Shown: positions 54,919 to 62,992 of the stretch, piece after piece | How the letters are laid out: each line of letters starts with the position of its first letter | How positions within the stretch are numbered: position 1 is the first letter of the stretch | Source of the DNA: Endosaccharibacter trunci | GTDB lineage: Bacteria > Pseudomonadota > Alphaproteobacteria > Acetobacterales > Acetobacteraceae | Reading direction: 5' to 3' | DNA: 64,000 nt | Assembly (NCBI GenBank): GCA_024515975.1 | Contig: JAMSKV010000011.1 | Location: forward strand, 1 to 64,000 | Program-made: the position numbers and the translations under genes | Notes under the pieces: model-generated | What the model saw: the letters and a program-made list of their open reading frames with translations, nothing else | The model's database searches: none | Told to the model about the DNA's origin: nothing

Positions 54919-55004
54919 TGGTGGAAGGGGTTGGATTCGAACCAACGTAGGCGTAAGCCAGCGGATTTACAGTCCGCCCCCTTTAGCCACTCGGGCACCC
55001 TTCC
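54919..55004 (-). tRNA. tRNA-Tyr(GUA)
   Basis: 86 nt including an encoded CCA. Acceptor stem GGAAGGG pairs with CCCTTCC, anticodon GUA occurs in GGACTGTAAATCC, a long class II variable arm follows, and the T loop is TTCGAAT. It reads leftward and marks the right boundary of the accessory region. Confidence 0.95.
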
Positions 55005-55082
55005 GGCCGGCGCCGGACCTACGGCCGAACGGGCCCGCTGTCAATCCGCGACGTTCGTTGCGATCCGCGATAAGGTCGATGC

Positions 55083-55991
55083 ATGGCTTCCAGACCTCCC
55101 GCCAAATCTCCCGATCGCGGCGACCGCAGGGGACCACCCCGCACCGACCGAAGCGCCGAAGCGCGGCCGTTCGGCGGGCGCGGCCCGCACGGGACGCAGG
55201 ATGGCGGTGGCCGCTCCGGCGGGCGTGGCGACCGGCCGCAGCGTGGCGGCCGCGGCCCGTTGCCGGGAGCCGGCAATACGGGCGGCGCGAACTGGCTCTA
55301 CGGCACCCATCCGGTGGTGGCGGCACTCGGCAATCCGGCGCGTCGCCTGCGCCGCCTGTTGCTGACCGAGGAAGCCGAAGCCGCGCTCGCGTCGCGTCTC
55401 GGCGGCCCGCTGCCGTTGGCGCCCGAGCGCACGGATCGCGCCAGGCTCGATGCGCTGCTGGGCCGCGACGCCGTGCATTCCGGCATGGCGCTGCTGGCCG
55501 ATCCGCTGCCGACCCCGTCGCTCGACCAGATCCTGCAGCGTCCGGGACCGATCCTGCTGCTCGATCAGGTCACCGATCCGCGCAATGTCGGCGCGATCCT
55601 GCGCTCCGCCGCTGCCTTTGGCGTGGCGGCCGTGATCGTGCAGGACCGCAACGCGCCGGACGAAACCGGCGTGCTGGCCAAGGCCGCGTCCGGCGCCCTG
55701 GAAACTGTGCCGCTGCTGCGCGCGGTGAACCTTGCCCGCACGCTGGCCGCGCTGAAGGCGGCCGGTCTCTGGACGGTCGGGCTGGATGCCGGTGGCGGCA
55801 CACTGGACGGTCCTGCATTCAGGCAGCGACGGGTGGCGCTGGTGCTGGGCGCGGAAGGCGAGGGGCTGCGGCGTCTCACCCGGGAAAGCTGCGACGAGAT
55901 CGCGGGTCTCGCCATGCCGGGCGACATGGAAAGCCTGAACGTCTCCAACGCCGCCGCGGTCGCGCTCTACGAGCTGACGCGCGCGGGCTGA
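55083..55991 (+). CDS. TrmH/RlmB-type RNA 2'-O-methyltransferase
   Basis: A 302-residue SpoU-family (trefoil-knot) methyltransferase. The first 65 residues are a Gly/Arg/Pro-rich disordered tail. Then come the L30e-like substrate domain ([19 protein letters not shown]) and the SPOUT motifs [34 protein letters not shown] and [20 protein letters not shown]. The family includes RlmB, which methylates G2251 of 23S rRNA; this is the most likely target. The 3' end overlaps the convergent DUF2256 gene by 25 bp. Confidence 0.88.
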   Translation: MASRPPAKSPDRGDRRGPPRTDRSAEARPFGGRGPHGTQDGGGRSGGRGDRPQRGGRGPLPGAGNTGGANWLYGTHPVVAALGNPARRLRRLLLTEEAEAALASRLGGPLPLAPERTDRARLDALLGRDAVHSGMALLADPLPTPSLDQILQRPGPILLLDQVTDPRNVGAILRSAAAFGVAAVIVQDRNAPDETGVLAKAASGALETVPLLRAVNLARTLAALKAAGLWTVGLDAGGGTLDGPAFRQRRVALVLGAEGEGLRRLTRESCDEIAGLAMPGDMESLNVSNAAAVALYELTRAG

Positions 55992-56143
55992 TCCGCGCGC
56001 GGCGCCCCCGCGCGGCGGCAGCGATCGGAACAGAACCGCACCTGCTCCCAGTCGCGCGCCCATTTCTTGCGCCAGGCGAACGGCAGGCCGCAGGCGGCGC
56101 ATCGCTTCTGCGGCAGGTTCTCCTTTTTCAGCCCGCGCGGCAT
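55967..56143 (-). CDS. DUF2256 zinc-ribbon-like small protein
   Basis: A 58-residue basic protein: two Cys pairs (CAAC at 15-18, CSDRC at 38-42) and the signature [20 protein letters not shown]. This is the DUF2256 family, widespread and of unknown role, probably zinc-binding. It begins at the stop of the FAD oxidoreductase gene (TGATG), so the pair is cotranscribed. Confidence 0.85.
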   Translation of the reverse strand: MPRGLKKENLPQKRCAACGLPFAWRKKWARDWEQVRFCSDRCRRAGAPRADQPARVSS

Positions 56144-57081
56144 CAGCGTTCGCCGAGGATGGAAGCGGCCAGGGCGGTGCCGGACAGAAAAGCGCCTTCC
56201 ACGCGCGGCGCCACCAGCCAGTCGCCGCACACGCCGAGCCTTCTGTCCGCATCCCAGAGCGCGGTTCGTTCGGCCCGGCCGGACTTCGCATAGCGCCATC
56301 GATGCGCGGCGAGAGAGGTTGTCGCGGGCAGTCGGTCCCGGATCGTTTCGGAAAACGCGCTCAGCAGGGACGGCGCAACGACGTCGGGCTGTTCCTCCAG
56401 ATGCCGCCGCGACCAGTCCGGATCGGCCTGGATCACCCAGGCTTCCGGCCCCTGGCGCCCGGGTTTGCTCGAATTGCGTGCGGCCCAGATGATCGGCGCG
56501 CGTTTCGACAGCGTGTTCGCCTCGACCGGCACGCGGGTCTCGAACGCGGCCATCACCGTCCAGCACGGATCGGAGACGGTGTCCGCGGCCAGCGCCGACC
56601 AGTCCGGCGCGATCCCGGCCAGAAGCGGCGGCGCCTGCTCGGACGGAGCGGCGACGATGACGGCCTCGGCCGTCTCCTCCGCGCCGTCCTCGACGATCAC
56701 GCGCCAGGCCGACGGTGCCCGCGCGATCGTCGTGACACGATGGTCGCGCCGCACGTCGAGATTCTCGGCCAGGGCGCGCATCGGTGCGTTCATGCCGGGC
56801 ACGCCGACCCATGCATCCTCTCCCGCGTCTGGCCAGGGGGCGGCGAGACCAGCCGCCTCCCATTGGCGCATCAGGGCCCTGAAGGCTGGATCGCGCGCCG
56901 TCATGTATTGCGCGCCGTGATCGAAACCGAATGACGCGCCGTCGGACCCGGCCCTGCGCGTGGACACGCGGCCGCCGACGCCGCGGCTTTTCTCGAACAG
57001 AACCGGCAGATGTCCCGCCCTGCGCAACGCCCCGGCACAGCTCAGCCCGGCGATTCCGGCACCGATGATCGCGACCCGCAT
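56143..57081 (-). CDS. renalase-like FAD-dependent amine oxidoreductase
   Basis: A 312-residue flavoprotein. It starts with the dinucleotide fold [20 protein letters not shown], then [15 protein letters not shown] and [15 protein letters not shown], features shared by renalase-like NAD(P)/FAD proteins. The C-terminus [18 protein letters not shown] is the second FAD-binding motif. The substrate is unknown. ATG at 57081 is preferred because the frame extends far upstream without family similarity. Confidence 0.86.
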   Translation of the reverse strand: MRVAIIGAGIAGLSCAGALRRAGHLPVLFEKSRGVGGRVSTRRAGSDGASFGFDHGAQYMTARDPAFRALMRQWEAAGLAAPWPDAGEDAWVGVPGMNAPMRALAENLDVRRDHRVTTIARAPSAWRVIVEDGAEETAEAVIVAAPSEQAPPLLAGIAPDWSALAADTVSDPCWTVMAAFETRVPVEANTLSKRAPIIWAARNSSKPGRQGPEAWVIQADPDWSRRHLEEQPDVVAPSLLSAFSETIRDRLPATTSLAAHRWRYAKSGRAERTALWDADRRLGVCGDWLVAPRVEGAFLSGTALAASILGER

Positions 57082-57123
57082 CAGACCCTTCTTCCCATCC
57101 CGACCGTTCCCATCTGCAACGGC

Positions 57124-57477
57124 ATGGAACAGCTTCTGGTTTGGTTCGACGGCTCGTATCCGCTGTGCCGACGCGAAATCGCCCTGATGCGCAGGCTCGA
57201 CCGGCGCGGCGCGATCCGGTTCGAGAACGTCTCTTCGGCGGAAACGGCGTGTCCGATCGACCGCGGCGCGCTGCTGCGACGGTTCCATGCGCGCGAGAAC
57301 GGGCGGGTGCTGGACGGCGCGGCCGCATTCGCCGCCATGTGGCGGGCGATCCCGGTGCTGCGCCCGCTCGGCCTCGCGGCGCGCCATCCTCTCGTGCTGC
57401 GAGTTCTGGAGCGTGGATATGAACGCTTTCTGCGTCTTCGTCCGAGGCTGCGGCGTTTCGCGCGGCGACTCGGATAA
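57124..57477 (+). CDS. DCC-family thiol-disulfide oxidoreductase-like protein lacking one active Cys
   Basis: A 117-residue protein of the DUF393/DCC family. The family motif DGxCPLC appears as [19 protein letters not shown], so the first cysteine of the pair is Tyr. The remaining family features ([28 protein letters not shown]) are normal. The change would abolish ordinary thiol-disulfide exchange. It lies divergent to the FAD oxidoreductase at a distance of 42 bp. Confidence 0.82.
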   Translation: MEQLLVWFDGSYPLCRREIALMRRLDRRGAIRFENVSSAETACPIDRGALLRRFHARENGRVLDGAAAFAAMWRAIPVLRPLGLAARHPLVLRVLERGYERFLRLRPRLRRFARRLG

Positions 57478-57488
57478 AGGAAAGAGCC

Positions 57489-57604
57489 GTTCTTTCTTGA
57501 AAGAAAGAACCAAAGAACTTCTGTCCGTTAGGTATGCGCCGAGCCGCACATTCGGAGTGATACGGATAAAAGTCTTTTTGCTTCTTTTTCTTCAGAAAAA
57601 GAAG
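57489..57604 (-). repeat. family A palindromic element, copy 4 (complete)
   Basis: 116 bp. Hairpins GTTCTTTC/GAAAGAAC (57489-57496, 57503-57510) and CTTCTTTTTC/GAAAAAGAAG (57581-57590, 57595-57604) flank arms CTTCTGTCCGTTAGG and ACGGATAAAAGTC. It sits between the convergent DCC and GNAT genes and should stop transcription from both. Confidence 0.85.
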
Positions 57605-57614
57605 ACTCTTCGCT

Positions 57615-58151
57615 CTAACGACCCTCCACCCGCGTGACTGCGTAGGACGCGCAATCCCGTGGCGCGGGGCCGAGATTGGGGTGCACCAGCCAGCGACGCA
57701 GCACGCCTTCCCGGATCAGGCCGGCCTTCTCCATCACACGCGCCGAGGCGTGGTTCTCCAGATCGACGAAGGCGCCGAATCGCCAAATGTCCGGCTGCGC
57801 AAACGCCCAGGCAACGGCCGCGCAGACGGCTTCCGTCATGAGACCCTGCCCCCAATAGGCGCGCCCCAGGGCGCAGCCGTACTCGACGCGGCTCGGCTGG
57901 GGGCGGCGCAGATCGAACACGCCGATCGGCCGGTTTGAGCCGCGCTCGACCAGGGCGAAGGTGCAGGCGGCGGTTCTGCCGGAACAGCTCTGGAGGAAAT
58001 GCTCCGTGTCGGACACGCTCGCATGCGGGCGCCAGGTGGTGTAGCGCGCGACCTCCGGGTCGGAAGCATAGGCGGCGAACAAGGCGCCTGCATCGGCGAC
58101 GACGGCCGGGCGCAGACTGATCCGGTCGGTTTCGAGCCTGTCCGGCAGCAT
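57615..58151 (-). CDS. GNAT-family N-acetyltransferase (RimJ/RimL type)
   Basis: A 178-residue acetyltransferase. It opens with [20 protein letters not shown] as in RimJ/RimL proteins and carries the acetyl-CoA binding region [20 protein letters not shown] and the late [20 protein letters not shown]. These enzymes acetylate N-termini of proteins or small amines; the substrate is unknown. The ATG at 58151 matches the family start; the frame is open further upstream. Confidence 0.85.
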   Translation of the reverse strand: MLPDRLETDRISLRPAVVADAGALFAAYASDPEVARYTTWRPHASVSDTEHFLQSCSGRTAACTFALVERGSNRPIGVFDLRRPQPSRVEYGCALGRAYWGQGLMTEAVCAAVAWAFAQPDIWRFGAFVDLENHASARVMEKAGLIREGVLRRWLVHPNLGPAPRDCASYAVTRVEGR

Positions 58152-58457
58152 GGGCGCCTCCGATGATCGCGGCCGAGGAACGACACCCGAGCCCCGGGGC
58201 CGAGGTGGATCGCCCTCCCGACGCTGATACTGGGATCGGCCGCTCGCCGCCACCGCCCGACTTCAGACACCGGATCGCGCCGTGCGCTCGTGGTGGCGGC
58301 GCCACCGGCTCGCCGATCCGATTTGTTCGGCGGGCACCCCAAGCGTCGCGGCGATGACGGGGGAGCGCGTTTCAAGCACAGCAGCGAGACCCTTGCGGAG
58401 CAGGACCGCGAGCGCGCTTCTGTTCAAGCCCGCCCGGTCGTGCGATCCGGTGCGGCG

Positions 58458-60134
58458 ATGACGCACTCGGTCCGCCCCTATCTGCTCGCCGCCCTGATGG
58501 TGTTCCTGTTGTTCCTGCCCGGACGCAGCACGCTGCCGCCGCTGGACCGGGACGAGCCGCGCTACATGGAAGCCAGCGCGCAGATGCTGCGCTCGCACGA
58601 TTTCATCGACGTGCGGTTCCAGGACAAGCCGCGCTATCTGCAGCCGGCCGGGATCTACTGGCTGGAAGCCGCGTCGGTGGCGATCACCGGCACGCTGAAC
58701 GACCGCGCGGTTTGGGCCTACCGGGTGCCGACGCTGATCGCGGTGGTGGCGTCGGTGCTGATGACGTTGCGCCTGGGCGTAGTGCTGTTCGGCTTCGAGA
58801 CCGGGCTGATGGGCGCGCTGATGCTCGCCGTATCGGTGCTGATGACCGCCGAAGGGCGGATGGCGACGATCGATAGCTGTCTTCTTTCCGCGGTCCTGGC
58901 GGTGCAGCTCGCGCTGCTGCGCGCGTGGTCGGACAGGGATTCCGAGAACCGCACGCCGGTCTGGTCGCCGCTGCTGTTCTGGTCGGCCCTGGGCGTGGGG
59001 CTGATGCTGAAGGGGCCGGTGATGCTGATCCCGGCCCTCGGCACGCCGGCCGCCCTGGCGCTGGTGGAGCGGCGCACCGCCTGGTGGCGCCGCCTGAGTC
59101 CGGGCTGGGGGGTGCCGCTGACGCTTCTGATCGTGCTGCCCTGGTGCGTGGCGATCTGGCTGCGGTCGCACGGGCTGTTCTTCGAACGCGCCGTGGGCAC
59201 CAATTTCCTGGGCAAGGTCGCATCCGGCCAGCAGGCGCACGGATTGCCGCCAGGCTACCATCTGGCGGTGTTCGCGATCGCGTTCTGGCCGGGCTCCTTG
59301 TTCGCGGCGATGGCGATCCCGTTCGTGTGGCTGCGGCGCCGCACGCCGTCGGTGCGCTACCTGCTGTGCTGGATCGTGCCGCACTGGCTGCTGTTCGAGC
59401 TGATCGCCACCAAGCTGCCGCATTATGTGCTGCCGACCTATCCGGCGATCGCGCTTCTGGCCGCGGCCTCGCTCGCGCAGCCGGGCGGCTGGCGCTTGCC
59501 GGCGGCCTGGTGGGGGCGCGCGCTGCTGGGGGTCTACGCCGCGCTGTGGCTGGCGATCGGCATCGCGCTGTGCGTGGCCGGTCCGGTCCTGCTGGCGATC
59601 CTGCAGCACGGGGTGCCACTGGTGTCGCTGGTGGCGCCTCTCCTGGCCTTGCCGCTGGTCTTGCTGTCGGCGTTTCTGCTGATGCGCGGCCGGCCCAAGG
59701 ACGCTCTCTGCAGCATCGCCGGGGGGGCTGCCATTCTGTATGTCGGGCTGTTCCTGGTGGTGGTGCCGCGCCTGACCACGATCTGGCTGAGCCCGCGCAT
59801 CGCCGACGCGGTGGCGCGTGTGCGGCCTTGCCCGGACAGCGTCCTGGCGTCGGCGTCGTTTTCCGAACCGAGCCTGGTGTTCCTGGTCGGGCAGGAGACG
59901 CGTCTGGTGAACGCGGCCGGGGCCGCCGGCTTTCTGCGCGAGAACCGCGCCTGCGGCCTGGCGCTGATCGGCGCGCGCGACGAGAGCGCGTTCCGGGCCG
60001 CGCTGGACGGGCTGCCTGTCTCCAAACTCACCGAGATCGACGGGGTGAACTACTCCAACGGCAAGCATCTGGCACTGAGCCTGTACCGCGCCGACGGCCC
60101 AGGAAACGCAGGCCAGACCGAAACGACTCCCTGA
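58458..60134 (+). CDS. ArnT/PMT-type membrane glycosyltransferase (GT39/GT83 clan)
   Basis: A 558-residue polytopic protein with about 11 membrane helices. The N-terminal loop PLDRDEPRYMEASAQML carries the acidic pair (D30, D32/E33) typical of the clan that uses polyprenyl-phosphate sugars on the periplasmic side. Later motifs QDKPRYLQPAGIYWLEAASV and ATKLPHYVLPTYPAIALL are typical of ArnT-like proteins. Target may be lipid A or another glycan. A small periplasmic domain forms the C-terminus. ATG at 58458 chosen because the upstream frame overlaps nothing known. Confidence 0.85.
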   Translation: MTHSVRPYLLAALMVFLLFLPGRSTLPPLDRDEPRYMEASAQMLRSHDFIDVRFQDKPRYLQPAGIYWLEAASVAITGTLNDRAVWAYRVPTLIAVVASVLMTLRLGVVLFGFETGLMGALMLAVSVLMTAEGRMATIDSCLLSAVLAVQLALLRAWSDRDSENRTPVWSPLLFWSALGVGLMLKGPVMLIPALGTPAALALVERRTAWWRRLSPGWGVPLTLLIVLPWCVAIWLRSHGLFFERAVGTNFLGKVASGQQAHGLPPGYHLAVFAIAFWPGSLFAAMAIPFVWLRRRTPSVRYLLCWIVPHWLLFELIATKLPHYVLPTYPAIALLAAASLAQPGGWRLPAAWWGRALLGVYAALWLAIGIALCVAGPVLLAILQHGVPLVSLVAPLLALPLVLLSAFLLMRGRPKDALCSIAGGAAILYVGLFLVVVPRLTTIWLSPRIADAVARVRPCPDSVLASASFSEPSLVFLVGQETRLVNAAGAAGFLRENRACGLALIGARDESAFRAALDGLPVSKLTEIDGVNYSNGKHLALSLYRADGPGNAGQTETTP

Positions 60135-60268
60135 GCGGTTTCGGCCATTCCGTGGCGTGATCCGCCAACCGGGCTGGCCATGGAGGGGCGCAAACCGGCC
60201 GTTTCGCGGAAGAAAGGGCTGGCACGCGGCTTGCGACAACGGGAGCAACCCCCTTCCGGAGCCCTTTC

Positions 60269-60673
60269 ATGCGCACGCCGGCCTACCCCTTTTCCGACGA
60301 TCGCTGGAGCCGCATCGACGCCGCGCCCGGCTTCGATCTGGTCCTGGTGAGCTATCTGTTGTTCGCCGCTGCTTTCCTGATGCCGCCGCTCGCGGCGGTC
60401 GGCGTCGGCCTGGCCTATCTCGGTCGCGGCCGCGCCGGACTGCGCGCGCGCACCCATTTCGACCGTCAGATTTCAGTGTTCTGGCGGTCTCTCCTGGCGC
60501 TTCTGGCAATCGGGCTGCTGCATGCGGCCGTGACCGGGCTCGGCGCGATCACCTTCGGCTTCGGGCTTGTCCTGATGGTGCTGCCCTGGGGGCTGGGCAT
60601 CGGCTGGCTGGTCTGGGCGGCGTGGGAAATCGGCAGCGGCCTGCTGGCTGCGTGGCGCCGGGAGCCGGTATGA
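60269..60673 (+). CDS. small membrane protein of unknown function
   Basis: A 134-residue protein with three predicted membrane helices (about residues 24-50, 72-92, 96-118). The pattern THFDRQISVFW before the second helix resembles DUF4870-type proteins, but the match is loose. The stop overlaps the start of the next gene, so the two are coupled. Confidence 0.65.
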   Translation: MRTPAYPFSDDRWSRIDAAPGFDLVLVSYLLFAAAFLMPPLAAVGVGLAYLGRGRAGLRARTHFDRQISVFWRSLLALLAIGLLHAAVTGLGAITFGFGLVLMVLPWGLGIGWLVWAAWEIGSGLLAAWRREPV

Positions 60674-61098
60674 GGGTGGGCGCGCGACACACCGTTCTCG
60701 TCGCGCTGCTGGCAGTTTCGGGCTGCACAGCCACCGCGCCGGACGATCCAGCGCATCCCGTGCAGGCGGTCGGCTGGGCCGAAACCAGGCTGTCATTCGG
60801 GCTGGGGCCGGCCGACGATAAGACAAAAGGTGTCAGCGAGCAGCGCTGGCGGGCCTTCCTGGACCGCGAGGTGACGCCACGCTTCCCGTCGGGCCTTTCC
60901 GTGATCGATATGTACGGACAGTGGCGCGATCCGGGCGCGGCGGCGCCGGAGCGGCTGCGGTCCAGGCTTCTGGTGATCGACCATCCCGACGATGCCGATG
61001 ACGCAGCGCGGCTCAATGCGATCCGGGACGCCTGGAAGCGCATGACCGGCGATAGGTCGGTTCTGAGTGTGACACAAACAGCACGCGTCTCGTTCTGA
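60670..61098 (+). CDS. DUF3574-type lipoprotein
   Basis: A 142-residue lipoprotein (lipobox LLAVSGC, Cys at residue 19). The mature part matches DUF3574: WAETRLSFGLGPADDKTKGV, RWRAFLDREVTPRFPSGLSV and QWRDP. Function unknown. Its start overlaps the previous stop by 4 bp. Confidence 0.8.
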   Translation: MRVGARHTVLVALLAVSGCTATAPDDPAHPVQAVGWAETRLSFGLGPADDKTKGVSEQRWRAFLDREVTPRFPSGLSVIDMYGQWRDPGAAAPERLRSRLLVIDHPDDADDAARLNAIRDAWKRMTGDRSVLSVTQTARVSF

Positions 61099-61218
61099 CA
61101 GCTTCGGGCTTGGCAAAAGGCGGGCAAGAGCGTCAAGCTACCAGTTAACGGTTACGCCATAGCGTTGCCGAATAGGAGAGCACCCGCCAAAGGGCGCCTC
61201 GTTGGGAGCGACAAGATC

Positions 61219-62646
61219 ATGACGACACGCGCCGCGCGGTCAGCAGCCCGGCTGGGTTTGGCACCCGTTGTTGGTTTGGCCATCGGATTGAGCCCGCAGA
61301 TGGCGCACGCCAATGCCGGATTCGCGTTGAACGACGGCATGGCCGATTGGACCGCCAATGCCTATGCCGGCGAGGCGGCCAAGGCCTATGACGCCGGCAC
61401 GGCCTGGACCAACCCTGCGGGCATGGTCCGTATCCAGGGCAACGAGTTCGACGGCACGGTCAATCTGATCGACCCAAGCCTCGCGTTTCGCGGCCAGGAC
61501 TATGTGAATGGGGTCGCCGTTCCGGGCCGGCAGTCGAGCAAGGGGATCGATGCCGCGGTGAGCGGCGGCACGGCGACGGTGATCTCGCTGTCGCCGCGCC
61601 TGAAGCTGGGTCTGGCGATCCAGAGTCCGTTCGCCTCGCGCCTGGCCTTCGAGCCCGCAGACTACACCGGACGCTATCAGGCGACGCGAAACATTCCGAC
61701 CAACATCCAGGCGTTGTTCTCTGTTGCCTATGCGATCGACCGCCACCTGTCGATCGGCGGCGGTCCGATCGTCTCCTATTTCAAGGAGCGCCAGGCCCAC
61801 GCGCTGAACCTGCAGAACGCGCAGACGGCGCTTGGCACGGTGTCCTTGGGTCCGCAGGGCGTGGACCCTGTCGCGCAGTTCCGCGGCGACGACTGGTCGG
61901 TCGGCTACGATGTCGGCGCGCTGTATCAGTTCAACGACAATGTCCGCGTTGGCGTGAACTACCATTCGGCGACCTATTACAAGCTGCAAGGCTACCAGGA
62001 CGTGTATGTGCCAGAAGCTGTAGCGACGCTGAATCCGTTGAACGCGCTGATTCCCGGCATTGGCAGCATCGTCTCGAACTCGCTGAAGGCGCAGACCTAC
62101 AACTCGTCAGTGAAAGTCGCTCTGCCCGGTTGGCTAGATACGTCCGTCTACTGGCAGATCTCGCCGGAATGGGCGGTGATGGGCAACGTGACCTGGACCA
62201 ACTGGTCCTTGTTCCAGCACAACAAGATCGTGCCGGACGATCCGTCGATCCTGTCCAGCACGGATATCCAATACAATTTCCGCGACACGGTGACGGCCGG
62301 CGTCGGCGTGAACTACCGGCCACGCTGGCAGCCACGTTTGATGTTGCAGGGCGGCGTGACATACGACCAGAGTCCGGTCACCAACAGCAACCGCCAGGCC
62401 ACCATTCCCGATGGCGACCGGGTCGAAATCGGCGTCGGCGCGTCTTATCGGGCGACACGCAATATCACCCTGTCGCTGGCCTACACGCATTATTTCTTCC
62501 CCGGCAGCAACACGATCGACAACGCGATCGGCAATGTCTCGAGCGCGACGCCGCTGGGCAACGTGACGCTCAACCAGGGCACGATCAGGGGCCACTACAA
62601 CCTGGCGAACGACGCTCTGGCGATCGGCTTCAAGCAGGTGTTCTGA
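61219..62646 (+). CDS. FadL/TodX-family outer-membrane transporter
   Basis: A 475-residue outer-membrane beta-barrel. Signal peptide to about residue 32 (MAHANAGFAL), then the FadL N-terminal plug signature NAGFALNDGMADWTANAYAG and AGTAWTNPAGMVRI. Barrel strands with alternating aromatic residues follow, and the last residue is Phe (FKQVF), the sorting signal for BAM. Such porins take up long-chain fatty acids or hydrophobic compounds. ATG at 61219 gives a normal leader. A hairpin follows the stop. Confidence 0.92.
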   Translation: MTTRAARSAARLGLAPVVGLAIGLSPQMAHANAGFALNDGMADWTANAYAGEAAKAYDAGTAWTNPAGMVRIQGNEFDGTVNLIDPSLAFRGQDYVNGVAVPGRQSSKGIDAAVSGGTATVISLSPRLKLGLAIQSPFASRLAFEPADYTGRYQATRNIPTNIQALFSVAYAIDRHLSIGGGPIVSYFKERQAHALNLQNAQTALGTVSLGPQGVDPVAQFRGDDWSVGYDVGALYQFNDNVRVGVNYHSATYYKLQGYQDVYVPEAVATLNPLNALIPGIGSIVSNSLKAQTYNSSVKVALPGWLDTSVYWQISPEWAVMGNVTWTNWSLFQHNKIVPDDPSILSSTDIQYNFRDTVTAGVGVNYRPRWQPRLMLQGGVTYDQSPVTNSNRQATIPDGDRVEIGVGASYRATRNITLSLAYTHYFFPGSNTIDNAIGNVSSATPLGNVTLNQGTIRGHYNLANDALAIGFKQVF

Positions 62647-62650
62647 CCGT

Positions 62651-62681
62651 CGAGGGCCTGGCGAACGACGCCGGGCCCTCG
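62651..62681 (+). terminator. terminator hairpin after the FadL gene
   Basis: CGAGGGCC/GGCCCTCG (62651-62658, 62674-62681) with further pairing of TGGC and GCC inside. It begins 4 bp after the stop codon. The rest of the gap to 62992 has no gene; it is relatively A+T-rich around 62710-62900 and probably contains the promoter of the receptor gene. Confidence 0.68.
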
Positions 62682-62992
62682 TCCGCGACCAGAGATCGTC
62701 CGGTCCGACGCCGGAAAATTTTTCTTACCGACGCGAAATTTCCATCCAGACACGCCGATTTCGTTACAGAATCGGTTCGTCTCCTGCCCGCTTTCAGCAA
62801 GGCTTTGCCGCGTCCACCGCATGCCAACCATGCTAAAACCGACTGTTGTAAATGAGCAACTTTTCAGAATGGCTCGTTATGACAGCCTTTTGCCACATTG
62901 CCGGATCATGTCCGCAAAGTTACGACATCTTCTTCCGCGGGTGGAAGGCTTTCTCCGCCCGCACCGTTCCGGGCTGGGGTCATACAAACACC

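Noticed and set aside
58263-60248. A 661-codon reverse-strand frame over the ArnT-like gene
   Set aside because: Very rich in Gln, Arg and His, without domains; the forward gene has membrane helices and family motifs.
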